NCBI GenBank assembly: GCA_029243165.1
Contig: JAQWSN010000027.1
Location: 1-64,000, forward strand
From: Flavobacteriaceae bacterium
GTDB taxonomy: Bacteria > Bacteroidota > Bacteroidia > Flavobacteriales > Flavobacteriaceae
Direction: 5' to 3'
Length of the DNA: 64,000 bases
This document shows, piece by piece, positions 45,485 through 55,561 of this stretch; positions within the stretch are counted from its first letter, which is position 1; each line of letters begins with the position of its first letter. Position numbers and translations under genes: made by a program. The notes beneath the pieces are model-generated. The model was not told the origin of the DNA. It searched no databases and worked only from the letters and a program-made list of their open reading frames with translations.

Positions 45485-45501
45485 ATCAAAATTTACAAAA
45501 C

Positions 45502-46107
45502 ATGCTCGTAAAACTGGATTCAAGTATTGAAAAAGCGCTAAAAAAACCCATCTCAAAAGACCGTAAAAAGTTACTTCAAAAAGTAATTGAATACGTCCAA
45601 GAGAAAGTAGATTTACACCAAACACCTCTGCTCAATTTTATCTGTACTCACAATTCAAGAAGGAGTCAATTTTCCCAGATATGGGCTCAAACTGCCGCAG
45701 CCTATTACGGAATCGATGCACAAGCATATTCTGGTGGGATCGAGATAACTGCATTCAATGAACGTGCAATTGCCTCTTTAAAACGAAATGGATTCGAAAT
45801 TGATACCCAAGGGGAGTTGAATCCGAAATATCGTATCCACTTTTCATCTAAAACAGCTCCTGTTATTGCTTTTTCAAAACTTTTTGATGATAAAATCAAT
45901 CCCATAAAACCTTTTGCTGCCATTATGACCTGTGACCATGCTGACGAAAACTGCCCTTTGATACCCTCATCTGAAAAAAGGATTTCATTACAATATGAAG
46001 ATCCTAAGAGATTCGATGCCACTCCTCAAGAAGCAGAAAAATACGATGAACGGTCATTACAAATTGCCTCAGAAATGTTTTACATTTTCAAAAACATATC
46101 GCGCTAA
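45502..46107 (+). CDS. arsC: Arsenate reductase-like low-molecular-weight protein-tyrosine-phosphatase fold
   Basis: A 201-residue protein with the LMW-phosphatase active-site loop NFICTHNSRRSQ (C48-X5-R54), then SGGIEITAFNERAI and the second-half IMTCDHADENCP, typical of thioredoxin-linked arsenate reductases of the ArsC/Bacillus type and of related phosphatases. The ATG at 45502 is chosen over an upstream TTG. In this cluster it should reduce arsenate to arsenite. The N-terminal 40 residues are longer than the minimal fold. Gene name by family and context. Confidence 0.8.
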   Translation: MLVKLDSSIEKALKKPISKDRKKLLQKVIEYVQEKVDLHQTPLLNFICTHNSRRSQFSQIWAQTAAAYYGIDAQAYSGGIEITAFNERAIASLKRNGFEIDTQGELNPKYRIHFSSKTAPVIAFSKLFDDKINPIKPFAAIMTCDHADENCPLIPSSEKRISLQYEDPKRFDATPQEAEKYDERSLQIASEMFYIFKNISR

Positions 46108-46161
46108 TCTTCCCATCAAGATTGGAATATTTTTGTTAAATTTAGGTTTAAATAAGTAATT

Positions 46162-46443
46162 GTGTTTAAGAACCTGCCCTACACTTCTTTCTATTCTTTA
46201 ATTCTCTTAATCATCCCTTTTATTGGAACACTTGTTTCAAATAAAGTAAACTGGTCTCTTTTTGATTTTGTCGTCATGGGAGTATTGCTATTTTCAACAA
46301 GTGTTGGAGTTCATCATATTTTAAAAAGAACAAAAACATTGGTCCAAAGGAATTTTTTAATTGCATCAATCCTGCTGGTGTTTTTATTTATTTGGGTAGA
46401 ATTGGCAGTAGGTATTGTTGGAAGTCCATTTGCTGGTGACTAG
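46162..46443 (+). CDS. Small three-helix membrane protein
   Basis: A 93-residue protein, GTG start, with hydrophobic segments SLILLIIPFIGTLV, LFDFVVMGVLLFST and FLIASILLVFLFIWVELAVGI. No family recognised. It follows the arsenate-reductase gene by 54 bases and precedes a small lipoprotein; it is not an Acr3 or ArsB efflux pump, which would be far larger. Confidence 0.55.
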   Translation: MFKNLPYTSFYSLILLIIPFIGTLVSNKVNWSLFDFVVMGVLLFSTSVGVHHILKRTKTLVQRNFLIASILLVFLFIWVELAVGIVGSPFAGD

Positions 46444-46474
46444 ACTTATTGCTTCTAATTCAATTTTTGTGCTT

Positions 46475-46639
46475 ATGAAACGATTTTTACTATTGACTAC
46501 CCCCCTTCTGATGATTTTTTTGATTTTCTATTCTTGTGGTTCGTTAAAAGAACAAACCTCCAAGAAAAAAAGCCCCAAAGTAGAACTCCCCCCCGATGTA
46601 GCTTCAAACAAATATTCCAAAAAAAGAGGAGGGCTTTAA
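46475..46639 (+). CDS. Small lipoprotein
   Basis: A 54-residue protein from the ATG at 46475: signal with lipobox (LLMIFLIFYSC), then a short Lys- and Ser-rich tail GSLKEQTSKKKSPKVELPPD. Too short to place. An upstream ATG at 46415 overlaps the preceding gene and would not give a signal peptide. Confidence 0.5.
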   Translation: MKRFLLLTTPLLMIFLIFYSCGSLKEQTSKKKSPKVELPPDVASNKYSKKRGGL

Positions 46640-46729
46640 AAGGTTTTTTCCTAAATCAAATACAACAAAAAAGTGATTTAAAACAAAGAAGATATCTTTA
46701 TGTAATAAAACAAAAAAACCACGAGGGTA

Positions 46730-47518
46730 ATGAAACTAAAATTTTATCAAATTGATGCGTTTACCAATCGGTTATTTGAAGGAAATCCAGCTTGTGTAGT
46801 TCCTTTAAAAGAATGGCTTGATGACGCTTTACTCTTAAAGATTGCCAAGGAAAATGCGGTTCCAGAAACTGCGTTTTTTGTAGAGAAAGAAGCCGGCATT
46901 CACTTGAGGTGGTTTACTCCTGATCTTGAGATGGATTTGTGTGGACATGCTACTTTGGCAACAGCTCATTGCCTAAAAAAACACTTGAACCACACTTCTG
47001 ACATCCTCAACTTTGAAACCCTCAGCGGAACATTAAAAGTACGTTTAAAAGGGAGTCGCTATTTTTTAGATTTTCCTTCCAGACCTCCCAAAAAAGCAGA
47101 ACTTCCAGATTCGATAAAAAATGCATTGAACATTTTGCCTGCTGAAGTGTATCAATCTCGAGATTACTTTTTGGTGTACCCAACTGAAAAAGAGATCCGT
47201 GAGCTCAAAATTAATCGAGTAATCTTTGATCAGATCAATTTAGGTACAGGGGGTGTAATTGTGACTTCCAAAGGAAAAGAAGTCGATTTTGTTTCTCGAT
47301 TTTTCACTCCTCAAGCCACTCTACTAGAAGACCCCGTTACTGGTTCTGCCCATTGCTCCCTCATTCCCTTTTGGGCTAAACGTCTGGACAAGAATAAAAT
47401 GAATGCCTTACAACTTTCAGAAAGAGGAGGAGAATTGAAATGTGAGGCTCTTGGCGAAAGAGTTCTTATTGGCGGTGAAGCCCGTACCTATTCTGAAGGG
47501 CATTTGTTTACCGAGTAA
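46730..47518 (+). CDS. PhzF-family isomerase-like protein
   Basis: A 262-residue protein with the double-hotdog PhzF/diaminopimelate-epimerase-like fold. Landmarks are FYQIDAFTNRLFEGNPACVV, catalytic Glu46 in VPETAFFVE, LDLCGHATLATAH-like MDLCGHATLATAHCL, and LLEDPVTGSAHCSLIPFW. In phenazine synthesis PhzF isomerises an early intermediate, but most family members are uncharacterised and no phenazine genes are near. Cytoplasmic. Confidence 0.85.
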   Translation: MKLKFYQIDAFTNRLFEGNPACVVPLKEWLDDALLLKIAKENAVPETAFFVEKEAGIHLRWFTPDLEMDLCGHATLATAHCLKKHLNHTSDILNFETLSGTLKVRLKGSRYFLDFPSRPPKKAELPDSIKNALNILPAEVYQSRDYFLVYPTEKEIRELKINRVIFDQINLGTGGVIVTSKGKEVDFVSRFFTPQATLLEDPVTGSAHCSLIPFWAKRLDKNKMNALQLSERGGELKCEALGERVLIGGEARTYSEGHLFTE

Positions 47519-47541
47519 AGAAGTACTATTCTACTCAAAAA

Positions 47542-48177
47542 TTAGAGTCTGTAGCGGATACCCGCTGTCCAAATAAATTGATTAGAGGAAATCGTCTGAT
47601 TGATAAATCCTCTCAAGTCAAAACGCGAGCTTAAACGATAGTTTATTGTCTCCGCAAATCCATAAGTAGTGTCCAGATCCAAATAGTAGATCTGGGTAGC
47701 AAATGAAAATTTATTTTGCTGTAGGATTCCGGTTAGGGTAATTAAATTGATTTCTAAATCATTATTCGTTCCTTTTCCGTGAATGTAATCACTTTTGAGG
47801 ATCCATTTTTTTGAAATGGGATAAGTAGCTCCTAATCGCTGTGAAAAATAAGTATTTACGGTGTAGTCCTCTTCAATTTGGATCAGAGGAAAAATAATCC
47901 CTCCAGATAATTTTAGTTTTTTATCCTTTCTATCCAATAATTTAATTTGGGTAACAAATATGAAGCTTCTGGGGGTTAACGTATTCATTCGGATATTTCC
48001 AATCATGTAAGCTGAAATACGTTTTTTAGTACCTGTGCCCGCATTGAGGATAACATTTGGAGAAGAATCTGTAAAAGCAGGAACAAAAGAAAAACCACCT
48101 GAACTAAGCTCTACACTACCGTATTGAGAGAAAGTGTAGAATGGAACTAAAATTAACGTTAGTAAAAGTAATCTCAT
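47542..48177 (-). CDS. Outer-membrane beta-barrel protein of unknown function
   Basis: A 211-residue protein. The ATG at 48177 is chosen because it gives a signal peptide (LLLTLILVPFYTFSQ); 26 residues upstream of it are not signal-like. The mature part alternates polar and hydrophobic residues with Gly/Tyr, ending SNQFIWTAGIRYRL, the pattern of an outer-membrane barrel with a terminal aromatic strand. No specific family recognised. Confidence 0.6.
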   Translation of the reverse strand: MRLLLLTLILVPFYTFSQYGSVELSSGGFSFVPAFTDSSPNVILNAGTGTKKRISAYMIGNIRMNTLTPRSFIFVTQIKLLDRKDKKLKLSGGIIFPLIQIEEDYTVNTYFSQRLGATYPISKKWILKSDYIHGKGTNNDLEINLITLTGILQQNKFSFATQIYYLDLDTTYGFAETINYRLSSRFDLRGFINQTISSNQFIWTAGIRYRL

Positions 48178-48415
48178 TGTCTGAATTTTAATATTGAAAT
48201 ACAAAGTGCTTGAATTGATTCTTTTGGTATTATTTAAAAGTACTTCTGTAACCATGCAAAAGTAAACTAATGACTTAGCTTTTCTGTCTTGAGTCTATTT
48301 AATTGTACTTTTTAAGCAATTTAATTTTAATTGCGAAAAAGAAGTAGTCTTAAGAAACCTTTACTATGTCAGAGAAGTTGCTTAATTTTAACCTTTACTT
48401 ACAACATGTCACGCT

Positions 48416-48877
48416 ATGATAGAGGTTCAAAATAATAGATCTACTTGTCCCATAAGTACGGCCCTAGAAATTTTGGGAGATCATTGGAGCCTTATTGTGA
48501 TAAGAGATTTATTCCTTGAGCGGACTACTTTTTCAGATTTTCGAAATGCGCCTGAGAAAATCTCTACCAACATTCTTACAGATCGCCTTAACAAATTACT
48601 GAGTTTTGATTTGATAGGTTATGTATTCAACCCGAAAAATAAAAAAATAAAAGTCTACTATTTAAAGGACTCTGGAATTGATTTGTATCCTTTGCTTTAT
48701 GAGTTATCAATGTGGAGTAAAAAACACTTAGACATGAATTTTCATCCACTTTCAATAGACTGGTATAAGGCTGCAGAAGGAAAAAATTGTGAGGAGTTTA
48801 TTAACGAGGCTTCTAATAAATACAAACATTTTAGAGAAAAGACCTTAGAAGAAATGACTCATTCAGATGTCCGTTAG
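48416..48877 (+). CDS. HxlR-type winged-helix regulator
   Basis: A 153-residue MarR/HxlR-like regulator: NRSTCPISTALEILGDHWSLIVIRDLF with the conserved Cys, then STNILTDRLNKLLSFDLIGY as recognition helix and wing. The conserved Cys near the N-terminus suggests redox or electrophile sensing. It precedes the DUF5916 gene on the same strand. A close paralogue lies at 53825. Confidence 0.85.
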   Translation: MIEVQNNRSTCPISTALEILGDHWSLIVIRDLFLERTTFSDFRNAPEKISTNILTDRLNKLLSFDLIGYVFNPKNKKIKVYYLKDSGIDLYPLLYELSMWSKKHLDMNFHPLSIDWYKAAEGKNCEEFINEASNKYKHFREKTLEEMTHSDVR

Positions 48878-49049
48878 TTTTTTAAAACTCCATTAATCCC
48901 TGCTAAATTATTCAACTAAAAAATAATGTTCACACTAGAAATAGTTCGAACATCCACTGTTATGAATTTTATTTTTTTTATTTCAATTTTAATCCAAAAA
49001 CAAATAAGGAGATTTTTAATCACTATTAATTTTCCTGCCATCATGCTAA

Positions 49050-51272
49050 ATGAAAATTAATAAGATATTAAAAACACTATTGTTTCTGACAATACTGTTT
49101 CACTTAATTCCTCAGCTAAATTTTGCTCAACAATCGGATAAGCGGTCCATTTTTGTAAAAAAAATAACGGATCCGATTCAACTTGATGGAAAGCTTAACG
49201 AGTCCATATGGAGCCAAGCCGAAACAGCTACCGACTTTTGGCAAACGTTTCCCACTGATTCTCTTCGATCAACCAATGAAACTACATTAAAATTACTTTA
49301 CGATGACACCCATATTTACATTGGGGCTTATGCAAAAGGGATTGGACCTGATTTTGTGGTCAGTTCACTTAAAAGAGACTTTAGTGCTCGGTCTAATGAC
49401 AATGTTACCGTTCTTTTTGATACATTTCGGGATGGACAAAATGCCTTTCTTTTTGGCGTTAGTGCATACGGAGTACAACGTGAAGCATTGATTTCTGAAC
49501 GAGGTGTAGCTGTAAGAGGTTTTAATTTGACCTGGGACATTAAATGGAAGGCTACAAGTACCCGTGAAGGAGAAGCATTCACCATTGAAATGGCTATCCC
49601 TTTGAACTCAATAAAATACCCTGAAGGAAGCCAAAAATGGGGATTTCAATCCTATCGTTACGACATGCAAAGTAACGAACGAAGCACCTGGTCTCCAGTT
49701 CCTCAAAATCAAATTCCGATCAACCTTGGGTTTGTAGGTGAACTCGTCTTTGAAGAACCTCTAAAACGAGGCAAAACGCCTGTTTATATTATTCCTTACA
49801 CCAACATACTCGCCTCTAGTGATTTTAGCGATTCACCAACTAATAAATCACTGAGCGTAGGAGGAGACATGAAAATCGCAGTTGGAAACGGTCTTAATTT
49901 AGATGTTACCCTCAATCCAGATTTTTCAAATGTGGAGGTAGATAATTTGATTACCAACTTGACTCGATTTGAAATTTCACTTCCAGAAAAAAGACAATTT
50001 TTTATTGACAATGGAGATCTCTTTAGAAATTTTGGTGGAAGTAGAGAAGCAGTTCCTTTTTTTTCACGTCGCATAGGGATTGCTAGAGATGCAGAGGGAA
50101 ATACCATACAGAACAATATTTTAGCTGGGGTTCGGCTGAGTGGAAAACTCGATGAAAATTGGCGTTTGGGGGTTTTGAGTATTCAAAATCAAGAAGACCT
50201 AAGTAACTCCATTGCTTCCAACAATAACGCCATGTTTGCCTTACAACGAAAGGTTTTCAATCAGTCTCAAATTGGAGCTTTTTTTGTCAACCGAGAAACG
50301 TTCGGAGATTATGAGTTTATTGAAGAAAAGGATCGATACAACCGAGTCATTGGTTTAGATTACAACTTGAATTCAGCCAACAATAAATGGATTGGGAAAT
50401 TTTACACCCATAAATCCTTTCAGTCGGATGATTCCGAAGGAAATCTTTCAGCTGGGGCTTCCTTAATTTACAATACGCGCATCTGGCGTTTTACCTCAAA
50501 ATGGGTTTATGTAGATCAAGACTTTCGTTCTGATTTGGGCTTTATTCCCCGTACAGGAATTATCAAAACAGGGGTTACAGGGAGTCGTTTTTTCTACCCC
50601 AAAAAGGGGAAAATCAATTCACATAGTATTCGTTTATTGAATTTTACGTGGCAACAAAAGAATTTAGATTACAAGAAAACCGACCATTTGAAGCGATTTG
50701 AATACGCTATGGAGTTTAAAAAATTAGATCGGTTGGAGTTTTCAGTTGGCAACCAATATGTTTACTTATCAAATCCATTTGATCCTACCCGATCTGAAAA
50801 CGGAATCCCACTTCCCTCAGAAATAGGCTACGATTTTAACGAATGGTCTGTAGAGTATCAGTCAAATGTTGCTCGGCTTTTCAGTTTCTCAACGGAGCTT
50901 TCCTATGGAACTTTCTACAATGGTACTCGATTTTCATATCAAGGAAACACTCAATTTCGCATCCAACCCAAAGTGGTTATGAGTTTACTTTGGGATTACA
51001 ACCAAGTTCGTCTTCCTGATCCCTATCCCTCTGCCAATATTATTTTGGTGAGCCCAAAAATACAATTGACCTTGAACAAGAAACTCTTCTGGTCTACCTT
51101 GATTCAGTACAGCAATCAATCTGATAATTTAGGAATCAACTCTAGATTACAGTGGCGATTTGCACCGCTATCCGACCTTTACTTGGTTTACAATGACAAT
51201 TATTACACTCGAGAGTTTGGTCCTGTGTTTCGTTCGATAAATCTTAAGTTAACTTATTGGTTGGGTCTCTAA
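49050..51272 (+). CDS. DUF5916/CBM9-like exported outer-membrane protein
   Basis: A 740-residue exported protein. Signal peptide (LLFLTILFHLIPQLNFAQ), a carbohydrate-binding family 9-like (DOMON-type) domain at about 30-235 with IQLDGKLNESIWSQAET, LKLLYDDTHIYIGAYAK and GFQSYRYDMQ, then a long DUF5916 beta-barrel domain ending in RSINLKLTYWLGL. Flavobacterial proteins of this kind are thought to be outer-membrane, possibly with a role in glycan or cofactor handling, but the activity is unknown. It stands next to an HxlR regulator. Confidence 0.85.
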   Translation: MKINKILKTLLFLTILFHLIPQLNFAQQSDKRSIFVKKITDPIQLDGKLNESIWSQAETATDFWQTFPTDSLRSTNETTLKLLYDDTHIYIGAYAKGIGPDFVVSSLKRDFSARSNDNVTVLFDTFRDGQNAFLFGVSAYGVQREALISERGVAVRGFNLTWDIKWKATSTREGEAFTIEMAIPLNSIKYPEGSQKWGFQSYRYDMQSNERSTWSPVPQNQIPINLGFVGELVFEEPLKRGKTPVYIIPYTNILASSDFSDSPTNKSLSVGGDMKIAVGNGLNLDVTLNPDFSNVEVDNLITNLTRFEISLPEKRQFFIDNGDLFRNFGGSREAVPFFSRRIGIARDAEGNTIQNNILAGVRLSGKLDENWRLGVLSIQNQEDLSNSIASNNNAMFALQRKVFNQSQIGAFFVNRETFGDYEFIEEKDRYNRVIGLDYNLNSANNKWIGKFYTHKSFQSDDSEGNLSAGASLIYNTRIWRFTSKWVYVDQDFRSDLGFIPRTGIIKTGVTGSRFFYPKKGKINSHSIRLLNFTWQQKNLDYKKTDHLKRFEYAMEFKKLDRLEFSVGNQYVYLSNPFDPTRSENGIPLPSEIGYDFNEWSVEYQSNVARLFSFSTELSYGTFYNGTRFSYQGNTQFRIQPKVVMSLLWDYNQVRLPDPYPSANIILVSPKIQLTLNKKLFWSTLIQYSNQSDNLGINSRLQWRFAPLSDLYLVYNDNYYTREFGPVFRSINLKLTYWLGL

Positions 51273-51276
51273 GAAA

Positions 51277-51299
51277 AAGACCCGAATAAATCGGGTCTT
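51277..51299. terminator. Bidirectional terminator
   Basis: Nine-base-pair stem AAGACCCGA / TCGGGTCTT with a five-base loop, just after the DUF5916 stop and before the end of the aconitase gene. A-rich left side serves the minus strand; T-rich sequence on the right is short on the plus strand. Confidence 0.75.
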
Positions 51300-51325
51300 G
51301 AGTGTTATTAAGAAATTAAAAATAC

Positions 51326-53593
51326 TTAGCCAGCGTTTTGCTTCTTAATGAGGTTTAAGGCTGATCCTTCTTTAAACCAATCAATTTGTTGATCGTTGTA
51401 AGTATGGTTAGCTACCACAGTATCCTTTGTTCCATCGGCATGAATAATTTCAATGCTTAACGGTTTTCCTTCAGTAAAATCAGCTAGATCGATAAAGTTG
51501 AAGGTATCGTCTTCTTGAATAAGATCATAGTCTGCTTCATTGGCAAAAGTAATTCCCAGCATCCCTTGTTTTTTGAGATTGGTCTCATGAATTCTAGCAA
51601 AAGATTTTACTAAAACTACTTTTACTCCCAAGTGTCTGGGTTCCATAGCCGCATGCTCTCTAGAAGACCCTTCTCCGTAATTGTGATCTCCAACCACTAC
51701 CGTTTCTATTCCAGCAGCTTTGTAAGCTCTTTGAACATCGGGTACTCCGCCGTATTGCCCGGTCAACTGATTTTTTACAAAGTTTGTTTTTTGGTTGAAG
51801 GCGTTTACTGCTCCAATCAAACAATTATTTGAAATATTGTCTAAATGACCTCTAAAACGCAACCAAGGTCCTGCCATTGAAATATGATCTGTTGTACATT
51901 TACCGTGGGCTTTGATCAGTAATTTTGCTCCAATAAGGTTTTGACCGTTCCATGGTTCAAATGGGGTTAAGAGCTGTAAGCGTTCCGAATCGGGTTTTAC
52001 AATAACTTCTACATTAGAGCTATCTTCTTCAGGCGCCAGATATCCATTATCTTCCACATCAAAACCTTTGGGAGGGAGTTCGATTCCTTGCGGAGGGTCT
52101 AGTTTTACCTCTTCACCTGCTTCGTTAATCAGACTATCCGTTATTGGATTGAAATCAAGGCGTCCAGAAATTGCAACAGCAGCAACCATTTCGGGTGAAG
52201 CTACAAATGCATGGGTATTTGGATTCCCATCCGCTCGTTTTGAAAAATTTCGGTTAAACGAATGGATGATTGAGTTGGCTTCTTGTTTGTCTGCACCTTC
52301 CCTTGCCCACTGTCCAATACATGGTCCACAGGCATTAGTAAAGATTTTTGCATTAAGGTCTTCGAAAATGGAAAGTAATCCGTCTCGTTCTGCTGTAAAG
52401 CGAACTTGTTCTGACCCTGGATTGATTCCAAATTCAGCTTTGGTTTTAAGTTTTTTGTTTACAGCTTGCTTAGCAATTGAAGCTGCTCTTGATAAATCTT
52501 CATATGAAGAGTTGGTACATGAGCCAATAAGTCCCCATTCGACTTGTAAGGGCCATCCGTTTGATTTTGCTACTTCTTTCATTTCAGCGACAGGTGTTGC
52601 TAAATCGGGAGTAAAAGGTCCGTTAACGTGTGGGGTCAAATGATCTAAATCAATTTCAATGACTTGATCAAAATAGGATTCTGGATCTGCATAAACCTCA
52701 GGATCAGCTGTTAAATGATTTTTTACCTCATTGGCAGCATTGGCTACATCGTCTCTTCCTGTAGCTCTTAAGTAACGTTCCATTGAGTCATCGTAACCAA
52801 AAGTAGAGGTAGTTGCTCCAACCTCAGCACCCATATTACAAATGGTACCTTTACCAGTACAAGACATTGACTCTGCTCCTTCGCCAAAATATTCGATAAT
52901 TGCTCCCGTTCCTCCTTTGACAGTAAGTATTCCTGCAACTTTAAGGATAACGTCTTTCGGGGCCGTCCATCCGTTTAATTTTCCTGTAAGTTTTACTCCA
53001 ATCAATTTGGGAAATTTAAGTTCCCAAGCCATGTCGGCCATTACATCTACTGCATCTGCTCCACCCACACCAATGGCAACCATTCCTAGTCCTCCTGCAT
53101 TAACGGTATGAGAGTCCGTTCCAATCATCATTCCACCAGGGAATGCATAATTCTCTAAGACCACCTGATGGATAATCCCTGCTCCAGGTTTCCAAAATCC
53201 AATTCCGTATTTGTTTGAAACGGATTCTAAAAAATTAAAAACCTCAGCTGAGGTATTGTTTGCTGATTTTAAGTCTTTAGCTGCTCCCTCTTTTGCTTGT
53301 ATTAAGTGATCGCAATGCACAGTTGTAGGAACTGCGACTTTGGCTTTTCCTGACTGCATGAATTGAAGTAGTGCCATTTGAGCAGTAGCATCTTGACAAG
53401 CAATTCGATCGGGGGCAAAATTTACATAATCTGTCCCTCGATTAAAAGGCTTTTCCGTCTTTGTTTCCCATAAATGCGAATACAAGATTTTTTCGGTTGC
53501 CGTAAGCGGTTTTCCTGTTAGCTTTCTTGCAGAATTTACGCGTTCTGGGAGGCGGTTGTATACCTGCTTGATCATTTCAATATCAAAGGCCAT
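51326..53593 (-). CDS. acn: Aconitate hydratase (mitochondrial-type)
   Basis: A 755-residue aconitase, which interconverts citrate and isocitrate in the TCA cycle. It has the iron-sulfur Cys residues in [11 protein letters not shown] and [31 protein letters not shown], and the C-terminal [22 protein letters not shown] swivel domain. Length and motifs match the mitochondrial aconitase branch rather than AcnA or AcnB. ATG at 53593. Neighbours are not TCA genes. Confidence 0.95.
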   Translation of the reverse strand: MAFDIEMIKQVYNRLPERVNSARKLTGKPLTATEKILYSHLWETKTEKPFNRGTDYVNFAPDRIACQDATAQMALLQFMQSGKAKVAVPTTVHCDHLIQAKEGAAKDLKSANNTSAEVFNFLESVSNKYGIGFWKPGAGIIHQVVLENYAFPGGMMIGTDSHTVNAGGLGMVAIGVGGADAVDVMADMAWELKFPKLIGVKLTGKLNGWTAPKDVILKVAGILTVKGGTGAIIEYFGEGAESMSCTGKGTICNMGAEVGATTSTFGYDDSMERYLRATGRDDVANAANEVKNHLTADPEVYADPESYFDQVIEIDLDHLTPHVNGPFTPDLATPVAEMKEVAKSNGWPLQVEWGLIGSCTNSSYEDLSRAASIAKQAVNKKLKTKAEFGINPGSEQVRFTAERDGLLSIFEDLNAKIFTNACGPCIGQWAREGADKQEANSIIHSFNRNFSKRADGNPNTHAFVASPEMVAAVAISGRLDFNPITDSLINEAGEEVKLDPPQGIELPPKGFDVEDNGYLAPEEDSSNVEVIVKPDSERLQLLTPFEPWNGQNLIGAKLLIKAHGKCTTDHISMAGPWLRFRGHLDNISNNCLIGAVNAFNQKTNFVKNQLTGQYGGVPDVQRAYKAAGIETVVVGDHNYGEGSSREHAAMEPRHLGVKVVLVKSFARIHETNLKKQGMLGITFANEADYDLIQEDDTFNFIDLADFTEGKPLSIEIIHADGTKDTVVANHTYNDQQIDWFKEGSALNLIKKQNAG

Positions 53594-53824
53594 AGTTGTG
53601 TATTTAAATTCACCACAAAAATAAAAAATAAACAGTAGTATTTGCCTTTAATTTCAGGGATTTAAACACGGGCTTTGTAAAATAAAAACTTGTACTTCTT
53701 TTACTTTAATTATTATGTTCCTCAAACCAAATTTCATAAATTTGAACAAGCCAGCATTCAAATAATAATTTTGTCTCGAAAGCATGTTTTTTCAGAGTCA
53801 ATCCATTGAGATAAATCAATAATT

Positions 53825-54295
53825 ATGAATGAAACTTTTAGATCTACTTGTCCAATGACCAATTTGTTAGATCTAGTCGGCGACAAATGGTCTCTCATTG
53901 TAATCCGCGATCTACTCCTTAGCAGAAATACTTTTTCTCAGTTGATTCAAGAAGGCGAAGAAAATATTTCAACCAATATCTTGACTAATCGACTTAAAAA
54001 ACTCAAAAATTATGGTTTCATAGATTTCGTTAAAAATAGAAACGATCATAAAGTGAAGCATTATTATTTGACTAATAAAGGAATTGATTTGAATAGGGTT
54101 CTCCATGAAATGTCATTGTGGAGTAGTAAATATCTCACTCATGATTTCAATGAAGTTTCTACCATAAGGTTTGAACAGAATAAAGACTTGTCTAGAGATT
54201 TGATTCTTTCAAATGAAAGGGATGCTTATAAAAAAGAACGTGCGAAACTTTTGGAATTTCATTTGAATCCTGAATCCCACAAAGTTCAATTTTAG
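53825..54295 (+). CDS. HxlR-type winged-helix regulator, paralogue
   Basis: A 156-residue relative of the regulator at 48416: FRSTCPMTNLLDLVGDKWSLIVIRDLL, then STNILTNRLKKLKNYGFIDF. The conserved Cys8/9 and the phrase STNILT-x-RL-x-KL are shared. Upstream is a possible -7 box, TAAATTTG, at 53737-53744, but no good -33 box. Target unknown. Confidence 0.85.
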   Translation: MNETFRSTCPMTNLLDLVGDKWSLIVIRDLLLSRNTFSQLIQEGEENISTNILTNRLKKLKNYGFIDFVKNRNDHKVKHYYLTNKGIDLNRVLHEMSLWSSKYLTHDFNEVSTIRFEQNKDLSRDLILSNERDAYKKERAKLLEFHLNPESHKVQF

Positions 54296-54406
54296 GAGTT
54301 TACAACTCGAAAAACTTCTTTAGAGGAAATCAAAGTGATTCTTTTTTACTAAATTTATATAAAATTAAAAAGGCCTTTTACATTTAAATAATAACATAAA
54401 GTAAAA

Positions 54407-54655
54407 ATGAGAAATTTAACATTTATATTTTTTTTAATATTGTTTATATTCACATCATCTAAGCCAGCTATATCTGAATCATCAAGTCAACGTGATTTAG
54501 TTTACTTGTGTTCCCATCCTAGTGTGAAATGTTATTACAAGGAACCGTGCAGACAATTCTTTAAAGTTTGTACAGATTCTAATTCAAAAATTATAAAAGT
54601 TTCTGAGTCTAGGGCGAGAGCTATGGGAAAAGAAGAATGTGAATGTGAAAAATAA
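54407..54655 (+). CDS. Small exported cysteine-rich protein
   Basis: An 82-residue protein: signal peptide (LTFIFFLILFIFTSSKPA), then VYLCSHPSVKCYYKEPCRQF, CTDSNSKIIKV and MGKEECECEK. The mature part has six Cys residues. The order VY-x-C, K-x-Y-x(3)-PCR, IIKVSESRA and a terminal Cys resembles small flavobacterial proteins with V-Y-I-C and C-R-x-L repeats that bind metal, but the match is from memory. Likely disulfide- or metal-stabilised in the periplasm. Confidence 0.6.
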   Translation: MRNLTFIFFLILFIFTSSKPAISESSSQRDLVYLCSHPSVKCYYKEPCRQFFKVCTDSNSKIIKVSESRARAMGKEECECEK

Positions 54656-54664
54656 AACGTAAAA

Positions 54665-55558
54665 TTATTCTTCCTCTACAACCTCTTTCTGAGCCTTGCT
54701 CAGATTATACTTAATTAAGACTTCGTGTGTTTTCAGACCAAGACTATTAAGATTATTTTTTAAAGACATTTCGTAAGAGTAGCCTAAAGTAAATTGATTT
54801 AAATTCAATAATACTAAAGGGCTTATTGTATTTGATGTACTGTAATTAAATCCAAGTTCAAAATTTTCGTTAAAGTCTAATGAAATATTTGTCATTAACA
54901 AAGACTTACTTTCTCTACTTGATTTTAAAAGGATATTGGTTTTTAGATTTAGACTTTCAGTTACAGATAATTTATATCCAGTACCAATAAACACAGGGTT
55001 TACCTTAGATCCATAGAAAACTAGATCTTTATTTTGGTTAGAAAACATTCTCGGTATAGAGAAAGAGAAGTAAAATCTTGGAAGCTTTAAAAGTAAACCT
55101 ACACCAAGATTGGGAAAAAATCTTACGGAATTATCTAAAGCTGGATCAAAAACTTCTTGATTAGCAATATCGCTTAAATCTGCTTTTGAAAAATCAGATC
55201 CTCCTTTGATTCCTAGAAAAAGATGTTTATCTGAACTAAAATCTAATTTATAAGAAAAATCTATGTATGAAATTGTTCTACTTTCTATAAAATTTTTATT
55301 CGAGTATATCGAAAGTCCTAGACCAACATTATTTTTTCTCGAAGAAGAAATAGTTAAGAACTGACTTTTTGGTGAATTTTCAATTGCAGCCCACTGATTT
55401 CTTGAGACTAATGAGATTTCATTGGAGAAATTTGACCCAGCATAGGCTGGATTAAAAAAGTTCATTTGATTGAAAAAAAAAGATAGATTTGGATCTTGTT
55501 GTGAATAAGTCTCAATAGTAACCAAGAATAATAGTATGAAAAAAAATTTAAAATTCAA
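54665..55558 (-). CDS. PorP/SprF-family T9SS outer-membrane protein
   Basis: A 297-residue outer-membrane barrel of the PorP/SprF family, which helps export or anchor T9SS cargo with a type B sorting domain. It starts with TTG (NFKFFFILLFLVTIETYSQQ), three bases after the giant gene's TAG and in the same frame, with no ATG that would give a signal peptide. Family landmarks: QQDPNLSFFFNQMNFFNPAYAGS, ISYIDFSYKLDF and repeated Gly/aromatic strands to the end. Together with the giant gene it forms an operon, cargo first, transporter accessory second. Confidence 0.85.
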   Translation of the reverse strand: MNFKFFFILLFLVTIETYSQQDPNLSFFFNQMNFFNPAYAGSNFSNEISLVSRNQWAAIENSPKSQFLTISSSRKNNVGLGLSIYSNKNFIESRTISYIDFSYKLDFSSDKHLFLGIKGGSDFSKADLSDIANQEVFDPALDNSVRFFPNLGVGLLLKLPRFYFSFSIPRMFSNQNKDLVFYGSKVNPVFIGTGYKLSVTESLNLKTNILLKSSRESKSLLMTNISLDFNENFELGFNYSTSNTISPLVLLNLNQFTLGYSYEMSLKNNLNSLGLKTHEVLIKYNLSKAQKEVVEEE

Positions 55559-55561
55559 GCT

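Noticed and set aside
52068-52643. 191-codon plus-strand frame inside aconitase
   Set aside because: Antisense to a clear aconitase; the residues follow the codon pattern of the other strand.
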